Source: CAIOJG01 sp964477455 (GTDB lineage Bacteria; Patescibacteriota; Patescibacteriia; Magasanikbacterales; GWA2-37-8). Taken from it: DNA of 44,484 nt. The notes under the pieces were generated by a model. The model searched no databases, had not been told where the DNA came from, and saw only the letters and a program-made list of their open reading frames with translations. Below, one piece after another: positions 25,092 to 35,105 of this stretch (positions are counted from its first letter, which is position 1; every line of letters begins with the position of its first letter). The DNA is taken from NCBI GenBank assembly GCA_964477455.1, contig CAYZHG010000100.1, positions 1 through 44,484 of the forward strand. Reading direction: 5' to 3'. Position numbers and translations under genes: made by a program.

Positions 25092-26741
25092 CTACTCACA
25101 AATAAATATTACCACCAAATCATTTTCACCTAATACCGAACAACCGAACTTTCCGCTACGCATTTGAGACAACATTCTAATAGCGTCTTGGTAGCCTTTC
25201 TGATCTACCATTTTACCAATTTGTTCTTTTGTCAAATATATAGTACTTTTTTTCAAAATTATAAATTTATTTTTTACAAACGGTCTATAAACAGACAGAT
25301 CGTTATCATATTCATTTAGCACAGATTTTCTATAAACTTCTGAATCCATCATTAACTCTGAAAATGGACCATTAATAATGTGAATCTGATTATAGTCTAT
25401 ACTTAATTTATCAAATTGAAATCCTGTAAAAGCAGTAATCAAGAAATTATCTTTTTTAATGTCTATCCTACCTTTTAATGAATTAATAATAAAATCGCTA
25501 ATAACAGAATTAGTTTCAAAATTTATTTTTTCATATTTCTTATTTAAAGAAACTAGCAAATTATTATAATTCAGTGAAATAAACAATAATAAAAATATAG
25601 ACGCTATAATGACCTGATATTTATAATAAAGTTTATTAAACACTGGTATTAAAAGCAAAAAGCCAGAGACGATAACTGGCAAATAATACCAACCCCACGC
25701 TTTATTTACGAAAAATAACAAATAAACTAAGTTTATAGCAAAATTGATAGCAATTATTGAAAATATATCTTTTCGTTTAAAGTAAAAAAAAGAAAAATAT
25801 AGACTTACTATAACGATAGGAAAGAAGATAACTGGGGATACAAAATCACGAGCCAATACTGTAAATATTTTTTCAGCCAACGAAATTGTTCCAGACACAC
25901 CGTGGTTAGTTACGTTTGATATCAAATTGTCATTTAATGATTTAAAGAATATTCGATAACCAACCGGGTGTAATAAATATGGATTGGAAAAAATAAAAAT
26001 AATTAAAATTGACAATGCGGACTTTATAAAAACCTTAAACGCTTTAGTCAAATCTACAATTTTATAATTGATAAAAAAATCATTAAAACAATATAGTATA
26101 ATTAATGGCAAGAAAGTCAGAGCTTGAAATTTAAACGATAAAGCAAAACCAAAGCAGATTATCGCAAGCCAATAATAATTTGCATATAAAAATTTATCTT
26201 TTGCAAGATAATAAGTCGTAATTATTAACATTGCAGTCATCATCCAATCAGGATGAAACCATGTAGCAAAGGACCAAAAACCTGGCATAAAAACCAGAGT
26301 TAATGGCACCAGAAAAGAAATTAATTTACTAAGATATAATTTACAAAACTTATATGAATACAATAATGTAGTTAAAGCAAAAACGCTAGTGACCATTTTG
26401 GGTATAAAAACTGACAAAGCAACATTTTTAAAATAGAAAAACGGCGCAGCAAAAATAAAATTTATAAAAAAATATAGAAAACCGTAAGAATAAAATCCAG
26501 TTCTAAACAATAAAGATGGTTTTAATAATCTAAAACCATTGTATATGTTTAGCAAACTACCATGAAAAAAATACTCGTCAACAGAGTGAAGTTGTAAAAA
26601 TCCAATTTCTAAAAAATGAAAATTTAAAAAACTTAATAATAAAAAAAGTGGAACGATAAAAACTAGAGGCATCTTCCAATCACTTTTTAAATCTATCCAA
26701 AATAATTTTATCAAATCTTTAATAAAAGCTTTAAACTTCAT
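25092..26741 (-). CDS. GT-C fold glycosyltransferase (PMT/ArnT-like membrane protein), paralogue A
   Basis: 549 residues with about ten or more membrane segments and a C-terminal soluble tail. The first extracytoplasmic loop has HSVDEYFFHG (52-61) with an acidic pair at 55-56, typical of GT39/GT-C catalytic loops. ATWFHPDWMM follows near residue 160. It shares these motifs, NHG and NKAW..YYLPV with the gene at 29306-31018, so the two are paralogues. Such enzymes use polyprenyl-phosphate sugars outside the membrane; the GT2 gene immediately upstream could make that donor. Start overlaps that gene's TGA by four bases. Confidence 0.78.
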   Translation of the reverse strand: MKFKAFIKDLIKLFWIDLKSDWKMPLVFIVPLFLLLSFLNFHFLEIGFLQLHSVDEYFFHGSLLNIYNGFRLLKPSLLFRTGFYSYGFLYFFINFIFAAPFFYFKNVALSVFIPKMVTSVFALTTLLYSYKFCKLYLSKLISFLVPLTLVFMPGFWSFATWFHPDWMMTAMLIITTYYLAKDKFLYANYYWLAIICFGFALSFKFQALTFLPLIILYCFNDFFINYKIVDLTKAFKVFIKSALSILIIFIFSNPYLLHPVGYRIFFKSLNDNLISNVTNHGVSGTISLAEKIFTVLARDFVSPVIFFPIVIVSLYFSFFYFKRKDIFSIIAINFAINLVYLLFFVNKAWGWYYLPVIVSGFLLLIPVFNKLYYKYQVIIASIFLLLFISLNYNNLLVSLNKKYEKINFETNSVISDFIINSLKGRIDIKKDNFLITAFTGFQFDKLSIDYNQIHIINGPFSELMMDSEVYRKSVLNEYDNDLSVYRPFVKNKFIILKKSTIYLTKEQIGKMVDQKGYQDAIRMLSQMRSGKFGCSVLGENDLVVIFICE

Positions 26742-27436
26742 AATTGTTTTTTTAATTTAAAACTATAATCTAAAGTCCTTTTGATAAATTTGAATTTTGA
26801 AAATAAATTCTTATTCCAATGCGACTCACCGTGTAATCTTTTTTCGAACATTACAGGTAAACGAATAATTTTTAATTTATTTTTTCTAGCTAAATATAAC
26901 GCGTATAGATCGAGAGAGAAATCCCAAGGTGGATTCGACCAATTGTCATAAAAACTTCTATGAAAAATATTTGGCTGCGCATTGATATCAAATAGCTTTT
27001 CTCTTAAATATAAACTTTCAAATAAAGACATTCCAAAAGTAAAAATTCTATCAAACAACGGACGTCCAAACCGCCGTCCTTTTATGTAAATATCTTTTGG
27101 GCTATTAGCCTGTTCGATAATTTCTAAAGCACTTATTACATCTTGAGGCGGGGTTTGCATATCGCCGTGAGTCCAACCTATATATTCTCCACCAGACATC
27201 TTCAAACCGCTCAAAATACCATATCCATATCCAAGATTTTTTTCTACTTTTACAACTTTTAAAAAACTATATTTTGAAATTAATTTATCTAAAACAAATT
27301 CCGTGTTATCATAAGAACCATTATTCACTAGAATAATTTCAATGTCTGACCTAACTATTACCTCTTTAAATTTTTCAAGAATAAGGAGGATATTTTTTTC
27401 CTCATTGTAACAAGGAACAATTATTGAAAATTTCAT
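26738..27436 (-). CDS. GT2 polyprenyl-phosphate sugar synthase-like (DPM1/GtrB-like)
   Basis: 232 residues. IIVPCYNEEKNI (5-16), VNNGSYDNT (37-45), NLGYGYGILSGL and THGDMQTPP (89-97), the DxD-like site, are the order of blocks in dolichol-phosphate-mannose synthase-like family 2 enzymes. There are no C-terminal membrane helices, unlike GtrB. It probably makes a polyprenyl-phosphate sugar for the neighbouring GT-C enzymes, with which it is translationally coupled. A glycan-chain GT2 is the alternative. Confidence 0.75.
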   Translation of the reverse strand: MKFSIIVPCYNEEKNILLILEKFKEVIVRSDIEIILVNNGSYDNTEFVLDKLISKYSFLKVVKVEKNLGYGYGILSGLKMSGGEYIGWTHGDMQTPPQDVISALEIIEQANSPKDIYIKGRRFGRPLFDRIFTFGMSLFESLYLREKLFDINAQPNIFHRSFYDNWSNPPWDFSLDLYALYLARKNKLKIIRLPVMFEKRLHGESHWNKNLFSKFKFIKRTLDYSFKLKKQL

Positions 27437-27439
27437 ATA

Positions 27440-29296
27440 TTAATTACTTGGCTTAAAATTTGTACCAACCATATCGTTAATGTTTATCATTGCTTTAAAT
27501 CGTTCATTTACCGTTAGGGTCCGATAAGGTGTGCCGCTTGGAAGAGAAAAAATTCTTGTGTCAACTTCTGCTGGTAAGTAGAAATTTCCAACAACACCAA
27601 CTAAACCATACTGCAGAAATGGGCCAACCAAAGATAAAGTGACTATAATGCAAAATGGAAACAACAGCTTCCAAGAAAACATACTTCTCATCATTAATAT
27701 ATAAGCGACGGAAAAACCCAAAAATAGCATAGCCATAAAATTACCGATACCCAAAAAACGAGCCATCTCTATTTCTTTGCCATACAATACTACAAAAGAA
27801 GAACAAACAAATCCAAAAATGAATAAAACAATACCGACCATCCAAATCATCTTTACAAAATCCTTATATTGATTTTGAAAAATCGGTTTATTTATAACAA
27901 AACCAAATAAAGTAAACCCAAGAATTGGAAAAAAAATTAACAAAAGGTTAACCACCCATCGTAAGGGATGATTTTTTTTAAACAAAGAAAGAATGGATTT
28001 ATCATCTGTTTGATTAACTACCGACATAGAAGATGAGACTACATCACTAGGCACTAAATCGCTTTCATTGATAGATTGAAAATATTTTTTCTGTATCATA
28101 CTAAATATTCTCTTTGAGTGTGCTAAGGTATCAAAATTCATTAAATACATTTTTGAACGAAACTCTATCAATGGATATTGTGCACTGTCCGATAAAGACA
28201 TTACACCAGGAATAAAAACTTTATCAGCAAATTTACTCGGCAACAACATGCTTCCAGACCACAATCCAACACAAGTACCAAAAAATAAAAAGACTAAAAT
28301 TATACTAACCATTTTTATTCTAACTAAAATCTGAGCTTTTACAAATAAAAACAGCACACCTAGAAAGAGGATCGCTAAAACTACATTGTGAGCTGCGATA
28401 ATATTCCAACTAAAACCAATAACTGCAATAATTGAATAAGCGTACGATTTGTTAATATTATTATTTTGACGTTGAGTTAACAAATAACAAATGATTATAA
28501 AAATAAGAAAGGTAACAAACCCCATCATTGTATCTACGCTCCTAATCAAAAGATTGGTACTACCAGTATCGGTAATCTCAATATAAATAGGATACAGCGC
28601 TGAATTTCCCAACATAGTAACAATAGTACCAAAAACGGAATATGATTGTTTTTTTACGAATAAGTTTATTACTCCATATACTATCAACGTTAAAAAAAAC
28701 ATACACACACTCAACCAAACGACCAAGGTTAACTGCGGAATATTCAAACCAAAGAACATTGGAATTGAAGACAAAAGTGACTGACCATAATTTTGATTTA
28801 GTATAGGAATATAGTTTTCTTTTGCTATGAAAACTGATATGTTCCCCGCACGCAAACTGTGAACTACACCGCCAAATCCATATGCGGGCAAAGTATTGTC
28901 CATGTTTGATAAAAATAAATCAGGCATAGGAACAAGGGCGTGAATGATACCAAAAACGATAAAAATTATACAAAACAAAAAAGACAATAAATATTTTGTT
29001 AAATTAACGTGTATATACGAATATATAAATTTAAAATTATACAATACCGTTACTACCAGCAATATCACCACCACTAATAATGGAACAAAAGCTGTTTTAC
29101 TTAAAAATGAAAACAAACGCCAAGCAGTTAAAAATAATATTACGCCCAAAAAAAACGAAAAACCAACTTCCGTGGAATATGATCGTAATTTTTTGTCATT
29201 CAAAAAACCTAACGACCTTAAAACCAATAGACCAGCTAGAACAAAAAGCGTCGAAAAAATAATTACTACTAATATATTTAAAAATGCTGAGACCAT
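27440..29296 (-). CDS. Large polytopic membrane protein, possibly GT-C-like
   Basis: 618 residues with roughly 13 membrane segments. After about residue 125 comes a loop with PDLFLSNMDNTLPAYGFGG and LNQNYGQSLLSSIP, the kind of acidic plus NxxYG extracytoplasmic motif seen in GT-C-type and DUF6541-like proteins. No named family is recognised. Position between the DPM1-like gene and a GT-C paralogue suggests a role in transfer or polymerisation from lipid-linked donors. Confidence 0.65.
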   Translation of the reverse strand: MVSAFLNILVVIIFSTLFVLAGLLVLRSLGFLNDKKLRSYSTEVGFSFFLGVILFLTAWRLFSFLSKTAFVPLLVVVILLVVTVLYNFKFIYSYIHVNLTKYLLSFLFCIIFIVFGIIHALVPMPDLFLSNMDNTLPAYGFGGVVHSLRAGNISVFIAKENYIPILNQNYGQSLLSSIPMFFGLNIPQLTLVVWLSVCMFFLTLIVYGVINLFVKKQSYSVFGTIVTMLGNSALYPIYIEITDTGSTNLLIRSVDTMMGFVTFLIFIIICYLLTQRQNNNINKSYAYSIIAVIGFSWNIIAAHNVVLAILFLGVLFLFVKAQILVRIKMVSIILVFLFFGTCVGLWSGSMLLPSKFADKVFIPGVMSLSDSAQYPLIEFRSKMYLMNFDTLAHSKRIFSMIQKKYFQSINESDLVPSDVVSSSMSVVNQTDDKSILSLFKKNHPLRWVVNLLLIFFPILGFTLFGFVINKPIFQNQYKDFVKMIWMVGIVLFIFGFVCSSFVVLYGKEIEMARFLGIGNFMAMLFLGFSVAYILMMRSMFSWKLLFPFCIIVTLSLVGPFLQYGLVGVVGNFYLPAEVDTRIFSLPSGTPYRTLTVNERFKAMININDMVGTNFKPSN

Positions 29297-29305
29297 ACGT
29301 AATTA

Positions 29306-31018
29306 TTATAATTTTTTCTGAAAAATATACACGTATTTGTCTTCGCCAATCAAGCGATAGCCAATATTTCCTTTTATAATTTTATCAAGCAATTGATTCG
29401 CCTCAAGATATGGTTTTTTATCTTCAATATTTAGCGAATCTAAAATACCAATGTTAATGAACCTTTCATTCTTTTTTAAAATTATAAAATCTTTAACTAC
29501 AAAACTCATTCCGATTTTATCAACCTCTGCTGCAGATGCAGCAGGATTAGCAAGTAGATAGCTGGACATTAAAGCCGATTTAGAAATTTGCGCTTCCGAC
29601 AAAGGTCCCCACAATAAATTTAATTGACTGTATTTCAAATTTAATTTTTCATAATCAAAGCCAGTATAAACTGAGATTAATATATTTGATTGTGCAGAAA
29701 CTTTTTCTGAAATAGTATTAATAATAAAATCACTAATTTCACGCTGTTGATCTTGAGTATAATCTCCTGCTGAACCATAATCAATAAACTGAGCTTGATA
29801 ATCATGTCTTAAATCAAAGTAGTAAGGAATTTTATTAATATTAAACAACACTTGTATAAACGTTAACAAAAGTAACAGCGACAGTTGATAACTATACTTA
29901 AGTCGTTTTAATGGTAATGAGATCAAAATAACTCCAACACAGACAACCGGTAAATAGTAATGATTCCACGCCTTATTCACTCCAAATAACAAATAAACTA
30001 AATTTATAATAAAAGCAATCGCCAAGACAAAAAAAATGAATTCCTGTCTGGTTCTCAAATAATTATAAAGACAAAATAATGATGTAACTACCAACAACAA
30101 CAAAAAAATATAATTCATGTAAAACTCAGAAATGGCAAAATGTACTTTGTCTTTTAAATTTAAAATTTGCCCTCCGCCATGATTGGTTACGTTAGATTCA
30201 AGATTGCTAACAAGAGAGCCAACAAATAATCTCGCTCCTTTCGGATGAAAAAGATAAGGGTTAGTTAAGAAAAAAACTGCACAGATTATCAACAATGCAA
30301 TCAATAACTTTTTTAAACTTTTGGATATACCAGCGAGTTGCAACTCTGATATTTGTGAATAAAAAACATAGACAAGTAAAATTGGTGAAAAAGTTAAGAT
30401 TTGATATTTTGTAGTAACCGCCAAAGCGTAAAAAAATATTGACAGCCAATAATTATCTGAAAAATTATATTTATCCTTAAATAAAAAATATATTGCCATT
30501 AATAAAAAGGCAGTCATCATCCAGTCTGGATGGAACCAGGTTGCATTCACCCAAAAAGCCGGCATGAATAATAAAAATATCACAACTACCATTGCTGGCA
30601 ATCGTTTTAAGTACAGACAGACTATTTTATAAAGATATACTAAACTTAAAACTGCAAAAAAAGAAGTAATCATGCGTGGAATAAAAATTGCCACAGCACT
30701 ATGACCAGTTATAAAAAACGGTATAACCACTATTAAATTAATGAAAAAAAAGATAAAACCATACTGATAAAAACCTGTCCCAAATAATGTTTTAACATTG
30801 TAACTTTCGAAAGCACTAAACATGTGCAGTAATATCCCATGAAATACATATTCATCTAATGAATGGGTAATTACAAATCCGACATTGGCATAAATTGAAT
30901 CAAGAAAAAGTAATACAAAAAATACTGGGATAAATATAAAAAAAAGTATAACCATCCAGTCTTGCTTAAGATCAGAACAAAAATATCTGGTAATTTTTTT
31001 AAATATTTTACTAATCAT
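29306..31018 (-). CDS. GT-C fold glycosyltransferase (PMT/ArnT-like), paralogue B
   Basis: 570 residues from ATG 31018; an upstream GTG at 31033 adds five residues. The polytopic core and motifs match the 25092-26741 gene: HSLDEYVFHG, TGFYQYGF, ATWFHPDWMMTA, LESNVTNHG and VNKAWNHYYLPV. The order is the same, and both have a C-terminal region with YTGF and a V-KDFIILKK segment. It is therefore a duplicated GT-C transferase, perhaps with a different acceptor or sugar. Acidic residues in DEY are the probable catalytic pair. Confidence 0.78.
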   Translation of the reverse strand: MISKIFKKITRYFCSDLKQDWMVILFFIFIPVFFVLLFLDSIYANVGFVITHSLDEYVFHGILLHMFSAFESYNVKTLFGTGFYQYGFIFFFINLIVVIPFFITGHSAVAIFIPRMITSFFAVLSLVYLYKIVCLYLKRLPAMVVVIFLLFMPAFWVNATWFHPDWMMTAFLLMAIYFLFKDKYNFSDNYWLSIFFYALAVTTKYQILTFSPILLVYVFYSQISELQLAGISKSLKKLLIALLIICAVFFLTNPYLFHPKGARLFVGSLVSNLESNVTNHGGGQILNLKDKVHFAISEFYMNYIFLLLLVVTSLFCLYNYLRTRQEFIFFVLAIAFIINLVYLLFGVNKAWNHYYLPVVCVGVILISLPLKRLKYSYQLSLLLLLTFIQVLFNINKIPYYFDLRHDYQAQFIDYGSAGDYTQDQQREISDFIINTISEKVSAQSNILISVYTGFDYEKLNLKYSQLNLLWGPLSEAQISKSALMSSYLLANPAASAAEVDKIGMSFVVKDFIILKKNERFINIGILDSLNIEDKKPYLEANQLLDKIIKGNIGYRLIGEDKYVYIFQKKL

Positions 31019-31041
31019 AATTAAACTATCCACAATACTAA

Positions 31042-31755
31042 TTATTTCTTTTTGAATAAATAATTAGGGTTTTTGATTACCAATTCGTATTTATCATTCA
31101 GCATAATTTCTTTCATCAATTTACTAGATCCCAGACTCTGCCTATCCGACGAATCGTCGAACAACACAAAACCACCTTTTTCTAAATATTTATCAGTATT
31201 TTCAAAGTCCCTTTTCGAAAAATCATAACTATGATTACCGTCAATGTAGCAAAAACTTATTGGACCGCCCAACATTACTTCTTTGCCAAAAATATCATTT
31301 AATTTCTTGTTTTGTGACCATAGTTCAAAAAATTCATCCGAAAAATACTCAATCGTATGTGGTAAATTATTTTTACTAAAAAGTGAAACATTTTTTTTGA
31401 AAGCATCTTTCACGAATTCTCTGTATTCCTTATGAGTAACGAAAGACTTCCCCAATTTTGCCTCAGCAGAATCTGAACCTTCGAAGATCCATTTATCCGC
31501 AGTAAATAATACATTATTTTTATTGTTTAGAAATAAATAATAATTAATCAAATTTGTTGACAAACCACAAAAAGACCCAATTTCTACAATCGGACTATTG
31601 CTAGGCAAATTTTTTATTGCATAATCAAAACAATAAAGATTACCGCGATTTAGCATACCAGCATTTGCAAAACACAGCCATTCTACATATTCGTCAGAAA
31701 TATCTATTTTAGGATTTATAATTTTTCTTAAAAAAACCAAAATTTTATTTATCAT
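31042..31755 (-). CDS. Methyltransf_24-like class I SAM methyltransferase
   Basis: 237 residues. SPIVEIGSFCGLSTNLINYY (about 54-73) is the SAM-binding loop (E-x-G-x-x-x-G). FCYIDGNHSYDFSKRDFENTDKYLEKGGFVLFDD matches the IDGxHSY...D...L..GG....D pattern of this group. It may O-methylate a sugar, including the chain terminus, which in ABC-exported glycans can set length and be read by a Wzt C-terminal domain. That role is speculative; the fold is well supported. Confidence 0.75.
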   Translation of the reverse strand: MINKILVFLRKIINPKIDISDEYVEWLCFANAGMLNRGNLYCFDYAIKNLPSNSPIVEIGSFCGLSTNLINYYLFLNNKNNVLFTADKWIFEGSDSAEAKLGKSFVTHKEYREFVKDAFKKNVSLFSKNNLPHTIEYFSDEFFELWSQNKKLNDIFGKEVMLGGPISFCYIDGNHSYDFSKRDFENTDKYLEKGGFVLFDDSSDRQSLGSSKLMKEIMLNDKYELVIKNPNYLFKKK

Positions 31756-31765
31756 ATTAGATTAA

Positions 31766-33637
31766 TTAGTGATATAAAGTAAAATAATCAAACTGTTTGA
31801 TCGTGCTCGAGTTAATATTTATTTTATTTTGTTTAGATATTAAATTATACTTATCTATTTGTTTTCTAAACAAATCCATTTCTGAATTTTTTATAACCAC
31901 ATATTCATTAGGTTCAATCGTTTCTAATCGATCACCGAACGATCGGACGTCCTTCCACCAATAAAATTTTTTTTCATAATTATTTTCCAAATCTTCGGCT
32001 AGTAAAAAATTCTTAAAATAATTATTACGGACAAAAGCACCCGAGTACATGGCGATTCCGCCAAAATCCCCTCCTCCACACAAGTTATTACTACCAAACG
32101 GCAATAATATCACCTCTAGCGGATAAGGTCTCTTTAAATAAGCAGTGATGTCTTGATAATTTGCACTTATAGCATCTTGCTTCTTGATATTTAAAGATGT
32201 TCTGTACCTAAATATATCATAATCCGGACGTATACTCAAAAGTAATGATAAAATAACAGTGGCCAAAATTATTTTTTTTATTTTATCATCTTTTAACTGT
32301 GATATAAAAAATACTGTTAATATAACGGACAGAAACATGTTAATAATTGCAAATTTATGAATATTATCCCAAGTGTCAACATTTGTAATCCTAAAAATAA
32401 GTGGAAAAACAAAAGTGACCAACAAAACCATAGAAAGAAGTTGGTGTAAAAATTTTTTAGAATTAACAACATATACCAGGGCTATCAGTATACCTAAAAA
32501 TGATATGGTACCGGACAAACGTAAATAATACGCCACCACCCCCAACGACAAGCCGATTTGAGATATTGAGTTAAACCGGAAAGATAAATGTGTCGAATCA
32601 TATTGTGGCCCTCTTAAGAACGCTGACGGTATATGATGTGGCAACAGATACACGAAGCCTAATAATAAAAAACAGACAAATAATCTCACTATCTCTTCTT
32701 TATTAAAGACTATTTTAAATTTATCATCTCTAAAACGTATTAATAATTTTCTAAATAACAAAATAACTAGAGCCAAAAATAACACACTGTACAGCGTGGC
32801 GTTGGCTGTACTAGAGGATAACACAAAGAGTGTTAGTCCTAGTAATTGTTTGAAATTAAATGTGTCGCTGTCTTGCAGATACCACATAAGCACAGCCAAC
32901 AACAACAGAGCTACTGGCCATGAATTTGAAACCACGTACTCAAAGGCACTCAAATAATTATACAGACCAAATTCAGTAAACCAAGGAACACTACATGAGC
33001 TAATTAGGACAAAAAGTGGCAAAATTAAATATGAATAGCGATTTTTTATCTTCAAGAAAAAAAATTGTAAAAGAAGCACAATTAAAAAGAAAATAATGGT
33101 TGACGAAATAACTATAGAATAAGCTGGTGAAATTTTTAACCAATAAGAAAATACACCGGATAAATAAATAAAACCCTGATGATAATTGGCTGGAAATTCT
33201 GGAAAGCTGATAAACGAGACTGGAAATCGTCCATTTGAAACTTGGGTAACCAACGCGGTCAAATACGTCGGACAACTCCCATCCCAATATGCCCAATTTA
33301 CTCTAATAGCAAATAGAAAAGTTGATGCTAAAACTAAAAATATCGATAAAATTAAAATATTTTTACTAACATAGATAATAAAACTATTTTTTTTCAATAT
33401 ATAATAGCTAGACACAACCGACAATACTAAAGAGGTAAAAAATAAAAATCTAAACGGTAAATGAAAAATAGATAATAACGAGGCAAAAAACTGTAAAAAA
33501 ATTATAATCGTTGATACAAAAATAAAGAAAAAAAAGTTTATTTTCTGTTTAGGCCTATTATTAATATCGATAATTTCTTCAGAAAATACCTTTGGGGAAA
33601 AAATTACTTTTATATATTGTGTGACTGTCTTAAACAT
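31766..33637 (-). CDS. Large polytopic membrane protein with soluble C-terminal domain, GT-C-like
   Basis: 623 residues; about 12 membrane segments after a soluble 35-residue start, then a 130-residue extracytoplasmic tail. The first large loop has NWAYWDGSCPTYLTALV and FPEFPANYHQGFIYLSG, the acidic and NYHxG motifs seen in uncharacterised GT-C-type proteins. The tail contains LPFGSNNLCGGGDFGGIAM. No named family is recognised. Neighbours suggest it handles lipid-linked sugars. Confidence 0.65.
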   Translation of the reverse strand: MFKTVTQYIKVIFSPKVFSEEIIDINNRPKQKINFFFFIFVSTIIIFLQFFASLLSIFHLPFRFLFFTSLVLSVVSSYYILKKNSFIIYVSKNILILSIFLVLASTFLFAIRVNWAYWDGSCPTYLTALVTQVSNGRFPVSFISFPEFPANYHQGFIYLSGVFSYWLKISPAYSIVISSTIIFFLIVLLLQFFFLKIKNRYSYLILPLFVLISSCSVPWFTEFGLYNYLSAFEYVVSNSWPVALLLLAVLMWYLQDSDTFNFKQLLGLTLFVLSSSTANATLYSVLFLALVILLFRKLLIRFRDDKFKIVFNKEEIVRLFVCFLLLGFVYLLPHHIPSAFLRGPQYDSTHLSFRFNSISQIGLSLGVVAYYLRLSGTISFLGILIALVYVVNSKKFLHQLLSMVLLVTFVFPLIFRITNVDTWDNIHKFAIINMFLSVILTVFFISQLKDDKIKKIILATVILSLLLSIRPDYDIFRYRTSLNIKKQDAISANYQDITAYLKRPYPLEVILLPFGSNNLCGGGDFGGIAMYSGAFVRNNYFKNFLLAEDLENNYEKKFYWWKDVRSFGDRLETIEPNEYVVIKNSEMDLFRKQIDKYNLISKQNKININSSTIKQFDYFTLYH

Positions 33638-33656
33638 AGCAAGTCTATTCCAATAA

Positions 33657-34262
33657 TTATAGCCATTTAGAAACTAAATCTAACGAAGTCATGACAGAAT
33701 CAGGATAAAAATTTAAATTTTTCATTAATTTTCTGTATTCTGAAATATCCTCTGGTCTACCCCATCGAGATGGACACACTAAACACGTTCTAAAAGGCTT
33801 CAATTTGCCCACCACAACAGCGTCTAACGGTAAAACAGTGTTAGTATCAACCCAAACCCAATCAATGGCTGGTTTACCATCAACAACTTGAGCTTCTGCC
33901 ACTTCGATTGGCTCAGCTTCACTATATCTTACAGCAATTTTCCTAAAACCATCTTTTCGAGTTGCTTTATACAAATAAGGAAATTCGACATCTAACAAAA
34001 AATAATTAGAAATATTATATTTTTTAGCTAGACCTATCACCTGCTGTTCGCATCCAGCTTCTTTAATATTGAATATTACAAACGAATGATTAAAACTTTT
34101 TAAATACTCTTCTAGTTCATCGTATTTTTTATTTTCATCTATAGGATCATGACTCAAAAATATTTTACTACCATACCCGCGTATATCAATTTCAACCCCA
34201 TATTCAAACGGAATATTAGCTAAATCTTTTATAGTATTAATACGGTGAATAATAATTTGCAT
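33657..34262 (-). CDS. GDPD/PI-PLC-like TIM-barrel protein
   Basis: 201 residues from ATG 34262; a TTG three codons upstream abuts the previous stop. The early pattern IIIHR, then GVEIDIR and LSHDP, resembles glycerophosphodiester phosphodiesterase active sites (HR, ExD, HD). VWVDTN and CLVCPSRWG lie later. Shorter than typical GDPDs (about 240-250), so it may be a divergent or specialised member. It follows two nucleotidyltransferases and belongs with the aldolase/kinase module. It might act on a phosphodiester-linked or cyclic phosphate intermediate. Confidence 0.6.
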   Translation of the reverse strand: MQIIIHRINTIKDLANIPFEYGVEIDIRGYGSKIFLSHDPIDENKKYDELEEYLKSFNHSFVIFNIKEAGCEQQVIGLAKKYNISNYFLLDVEFPYLYKATRKDGFRKIAVRYSEAEPIEVAEAQVVDGKPAIDWVWVDTNTVLPLDAVVVGKLKPFRTCLVCPSRWGRPEDISEYRKLMKNLNFYPDSVMTSLDLVSKWL

Positions 34263-34271
34263 AATTATCAA

Positions 34272-35099
34272 CTATTTTAAATTTTTAAAATATTTTTTCC
34301 ACAGCAACTGATCCGACACACCATCTTTACATTCACCCAAACCATAGCGATAATAATATTCTTTATCTTCATATACATAAAGATCGCTCGGCTTTCCCCA
34401 ACCAACATACAAATCAATATCAAATATGACACTACGCTTACCCAATTTATTATAAAATATCGGCAATGAATCAACATAAAATTCATTGTTAATTCTAAAA
34501 TTTTCTAACTCCATTAATTTATATGCGGCTATAAAATCCGAAGCTTTCTTGAAATAAAAAGTAGCCACAACTGCATGGTCGTTAAACGGATTGTCAGAAA
34601 CAGGGATCTTTACCGACATATCAGAAATCGTACTGTTATCTTCGGCTAATTTAATCCATCCCCAAGATGTTGGTTTTTGAATTATTAAATCATTTTTAGT
34701 AAAAGTCCAAACTACCGCATCAATACTCACATCATTCTTAAGTTGATTAAACAAATTGTTATTATAGACAAAACTATTATCACATGCGGCTATAAAAACC
34801 TCTTCTCCTGGATCAATAAAAGGCATGGCCAACATACAGGTAGTGGCTTGACCATCGGTCGTTTTGTCGACCGGAATAATTATTGCATTTGGTGAAACAG
34901 ATTTAATCAATAAGTCCAACTGATATTTTTTAACATGTTCCGCACGTACAATAAAAATTGATTTTTCAGCTGACGGCAAAGATTCAATCACACGAACAAT
35001 CATCGGTTTACCAGATACTGGTACTAGAGCCTTTGGTAATACGTACCCAGCTTCCGCAAAACGCGAACCTTCACCGGCCATTGGTATAATATTAATCAC
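34272..35099 (-). CDS. Sugar-phosphate nucleotidyltransferase (first of a tandem pair)
   Basis: 275 residues from GTG 35099; a TTG at 35105 directly after the upstream stop is also possible. The first ATG (35081) would remove the core beta strand, so a non-ATG start is required. Signature IIPMAGEGSRF then LPKALVPVSGKPM and FIAACDNSFVY give the nucleotide loop, the lysine region and the metal aspartate of NTP transferases. The C-terminal part includes DLYVGWGKPSDL. It probably activates a sugar- or alditol-phosphate from the adjacent module. The NTP used cannot be read. Confidence 0.82.
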   Translation of the reverse strand: MINIIPMAGEGSRFAEAGYVLPKALVPVSGKPMIVRVIESLPSAEKSIFIVRAEHVKKYQLDLLIKSVSPNAIIIPVDKTTDGQATTCMLAMPFIDPGEEVFIAACDNSFVYNNNLFNQLKNDVSIDAVVWTFTKNDLIIQKPTSWGWIKLAEDNSTISDMSVKIPVSDNPFNDHAVVATFYFKKASDFIAAYKLMELENFRINNEFYVDSLPIFYNKLGKRSVIFDIDLYVGWGKPSDLYVYEDKEYYYRYGLGECKDGVSDQLLWKKYFKNLK

Positions 35100-35105
35100 A
35101 ATCAA

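Noticed and set aside
5878..26741. Recoding of TGA as glycine or tryptophan
   Set aside because: TGA terminates genes at ATGA junctions where the next gene starts (5878, 10261, 19746, 26738), so it is read as stop.
28944..29321. Plus-strand Lys/Asn/Thr-rich frame of 125 codons
   Set aside because: Antisense to membrane segments of the 27440-29296 gene. Composition reflects reverse-complemented hydrophobic codons and no family motif is seen.
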